Positions 5,117 to 6,973 of a stretch of 6,973 bases of DNA are shown piece after piece. Below the pieces are notes generated by a model that saw nothing but the letters and a program-made list of their open reading frames with translations, had not been told where the DNA came from and did no database searches. This stretch comes from Geobacteraceae bacterium. Lineage in GTDB: Bacteria > Desulfobacterota > Desulfuromonadia > Desulfuromonadales > Geopsychrobacteraceae. A program made the position numbers and the translations under genes. The DNA lies in the NCBI GenBank assembly GCA_027064785.1, contig JAMOPE010000394.1, positions 1 to 6,973 of the forward strand. The letters run 5' to 3'. How positions within the stretch are numbered: position 1 is the first letter of the stretch; every line of letters begins with the position of its first letter.

Positions 5117-6964
5117 ATGCCAGCTTATAGATCAGCACAATCTGTCGAAGGGAAGAATATGGCCGGGGCACGTGCCCTGTGGTCGGCAACGGGTGTTAAG
5201 CCGAATGACTTTGGCAAGCCGATTATTGCCGTCGTCAATTCGTTTACTCAGTTTGTTCCGGGGCATGTCCATCTGAAAGATCTTGGCCAGCTGGTTGTCT
5301 CCGAGATTGAAAAACATGGCGGGATCGCCAAAGAATTTAACACCATGGCCATCTGTGATGGAATTGCTATGGGACATCAGGGGATGCTCTACAGCCTTCC
5401 TTCAAGGGAACTGATTGCCGATACTGTGGAGTATATGGCGAACGCCCATTGTGTTGATGCTCTCGTCTGTATTTCGAACTGCGACAAGGTGACACCGGGG
5501 ATGCTGATGGCGTCGATGCGGTTGAATATCCCAACTATTTTTGTGACCGGTGGTCCGATGGAAGCGGGGCAGGCGACAGTTCAGGGGAAAGAGGTTGCCC
5601 TTGATCTGGTCGATGCGATGGTCGCTGCCGCTGATCCCGATGTCAGTGATGCCGATGTTGCTATCTACGAGCGGAGTTCCTGCCCGACCTGCGGATCGTG
5701 CTCCGGGATGTTTACTGCCAACTCGATGAACTGCCTCACTGAAGCACTGGGGATGAGCCTTCCCGGTAACGGCAGTCTGGTTGCGACTCATGCCGATCGG
5801 AAACAACTTTTCCTTGAAGCGGCAGAGCGGATCATGGTCCTGACCAGACGCTGGTACGAAGAGGGTGATGATCAGGTCCTGCCCCGCTCGATTGCGACCT
5901 TTGGTGCTTATGAAAATGCCATGCGTCTTGATATCGCCATGGGTGGTTCGACCAACACAATCCTCCATCTTCTGGCGATAGCCCGTGAGGGTGAAGTTGA
6001 TTTCACCATGGATGATATCAATCGTCTGTCGCGTGAGACCCCGAACCTGTGTAAGGTTGCTCCGGCTGTGCAGCATTATCACATGGAGGATGTTCATCGT
6101 GCCGGCGGGATCTTTGCTATTCTTGGAGAACTTGACCGTGCCGGGCTGATTCAGCGTGACGTACCAACGGTTCACAGCGCAACCATGGGGGAGGGGATTG
6201 ATCGCTGGGATATTATCCGTAGCACTGATACAGCGGTTCACAAATTTTATTGTGCCGCACCCGGTCGTGAGCGGTGTCTTGAACCGTTTGCTCAGGATAA
6301 ACGCTGGTCCTCCCTCGATCTCGATCGGGAAAAAGGTTGTATCCGTTCTAAACAACATGCCTACAGTCAGGATGGCGGATTGGCGGTTCTGTACGGTAAT
6401 CTTGCAGTTGATGGCTGTATCGTCAAAACGGCTGGGGTCGATGATTCAAATCTCACATTTTCGGGGCCGGCACGAATTTTTGAGAGCCAGGAAGAGGCGA
6501 TTGAAGGGATTCTTGGTGATCACGTTAAAGTAGGCGATGTTGTGGTGATCCGTTACGAAGGGCCGAAGGGGGGGCCCGGAATGCAGGAGATGCTTTATCC
6601 CACCAGTTATCTGAAATCAAAGGGGTTGGGCAAAGCGTGTGCCTTGATCACCGACGGTCGTTTTTCGGGTGGCACATCGGGGCTGTCCATCGGTCATATC
6701 TCGCCGGAAGCAGCTGAAGGGGGAGCCATCGCTCTGCTCGAAGAGGGCGATCTGGTCGAGATTGATATTCCTGCCCGCAAAATTGTGATGCAGGTTTCTG
6801 ATGATATTTTACAGCAGCGACAAGCGGTGATGGTGGCTAAAGGAAAACAGGCGTGGCAGCCGGAGCAACGGCAGCGACAGGTCAGCCGGGCACTGCAGGC
6901 TTACGCAGCAACGACGACCAGTGCAGCTCGCGGTGCAGTGCGCGATCTGGAACAACTGTCGTAA
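5117..6964 (+). CDS. ilvD: Dihydroxy-acid dehydratase
   Basis: Dehydrates 2,3-dihydroxy-isovalerate and -methylvalerate to 2-oxoisovalerate and 2-oxo-3-methylvalerate, the shared late step of valine/isoleucine synthesis and the source of the LeuA substrate. The 615-residue protein is complete. Key sites: [10 protein letters not shown] (78-87) with Mg ligand D81; [10 protein letters not shown] (121-130) with Fe-S ligand C122, Mg ligand D123 and carbamylated K124; [19 protein letters not shown] (189-207) with Fe-S ligand C195; [11 protein letters not shown] (485-495) with Mg ligand E491; and [10 protein letters not shown] (513-522) with catalytic S517. These positions coincide with the residue numbers I recall for the 616-residue Escherichia coli enzyme, so there is essentially no net insertion or deletion between them. 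Sugar-acid dehydratases of the Edd/IlvD family are relatives, but length and motifs fit IlvD. GAGGA (5108-5112) precedes the ATG. No good promoter is evident between the upstream terminator and the start. Confidence 0.97.
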   Translation: MPAYRSAQSVEGKNMAGARALWSATGVKPNDFGKPIIAVVNSFTQFVPGHVHLKDLGQLVVSEIEKHGGIAKEFNTMAICDGIAMGHQGMLYSLPSRELIADTVEYMANAHCVDALVCISNCDKVTPGMLMASMRLNIPTIFVTGGPMEAGQATVQGKEVALDLVDAMVAAADPDVSDADVAIYERSSCPTCGSCSGMFTANSMNCLTEALGMSLPGNGSLVATHADRKQLFLEAAERIMVLTRRWYEEGDDQVLPRSIATFGAYENAMRLDIAMGGSTNTILHLLAIAREGEVDFTMDDINRLSRETPNLCKVAPAVQHYHMEDVHRAGGIFAILGELDRAGLIQRDVPTVHSATMGEGIDRWDIIRSTDTAVHKFYCAAPGRERCLEPFAQDKRWSSLDLDREKGCIRSKQHAYSQDGGLAVLYGNLAVDGCIVKTAGVDDSNLTFSGPARIFESQEEAIEGILGDHVKVGDVVVIRYEGPKGGPGMQEMLYPTSYLKSKGLGKACALITDGRFSGGTSGLSIGHISPEAAEGGAIALLEEGDLVEIDIPARKIVMQVSDDILQQRQAVMVAKGKQAWQPEQRQRQVSRALQAYAATTTSAARGAVRDLEQLS

Positions 6965-6973
6965 AGCTGATAT

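Noticed and set aside
5402..6358. 318-codon open frame on the - strand
   Set aside because: It lies wholly antisense to ilvD, whose catalytic motifs are intact; the translation has no recognisable domain and is a codon-bias shadow.
6568..6574. Run of seven G in ilvD as a slippage or phase-variation site
   Set aside because: It encodes the conserved Gly-Gly-Pro before the E491 motif and the frame continues intact; nothing suggests programmed slippage.
1..6973. Mobile elements, CRISPR arrays, tRNA/rRNA genes, defence or toxin genes
   Set aside because: No transposase or integrase motifs, terminal repeats, spaced repeats or tRNA-like folds were seen; genes are contiguous metabolic genes with short gaps.

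Overview
The window carries six protein genes, all on the + strand and tightly packed. In order they are the 3' part of a phosphatidylserine decarboxylase gene (psd), pssA, leuA, leuC, leuD and ilvD. Two of these make phosphatidylethanolamine and four belong to leucine/branched-chain amino acid synthesis. Base composition looks close to 50% GC. A leucine T-box ahead of leuA in an otherwise proteobacterial-looking set, together with the order psd-pssA-leuA, best fits the Desulfuromonadales/Geobacter-Pelobacter branch (former Deltaproteobacteria). That placement is inference from gene order and memory of those genomes; no search was run.

Layout: 2-331 is the C-terminal half of Psd, including its Gly-Ser self-cleavage site. 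328-1089 is the membrane enzyme PssA, starting at a TTG that overlaps the psd stop. 1090-1560 is a 471-base non-coding stretch holding a possible promoter, a complete T-box leader (about 1172-1416) with a CTC leucine specifier and its terminator, and then a 144-base spacer with a small hairpin and a tandem 9-base repeat. 1561-3102 is leuA. The 95-base leuA-leuC gap holds a 15-pair hairpin that coincides with a near-consensus sigma70-type promoter. leuC (3198-4478) and leuD (4496-5026) are 17 bases apart. A clear intrinsic terminator (5045-5078) follows leuD, and ilvD (5117-6964) closes the window.

Function: PssA makes phosphatidylserine from CDP-diacylglycerol and Psd decarboxylates it to phosphatidylethanolamine. 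IlvD makes 2-oxoisovalerate, LeuA condenses it with acetyl-CoA, and LeuC/LeuD isomerise the product. leuB, which would complete the leucine branch, is not here. The most notable features are regulatory. LeuA is predicted to be controlled by uncharged leucyl-tRNA, while leuCD may have its own promoter embedded in an inverted repeat. I found no mobile element, CRISPR array, tRNA/rRNA gene or undescribed protein system; the coding content is ordinary core metabolism.
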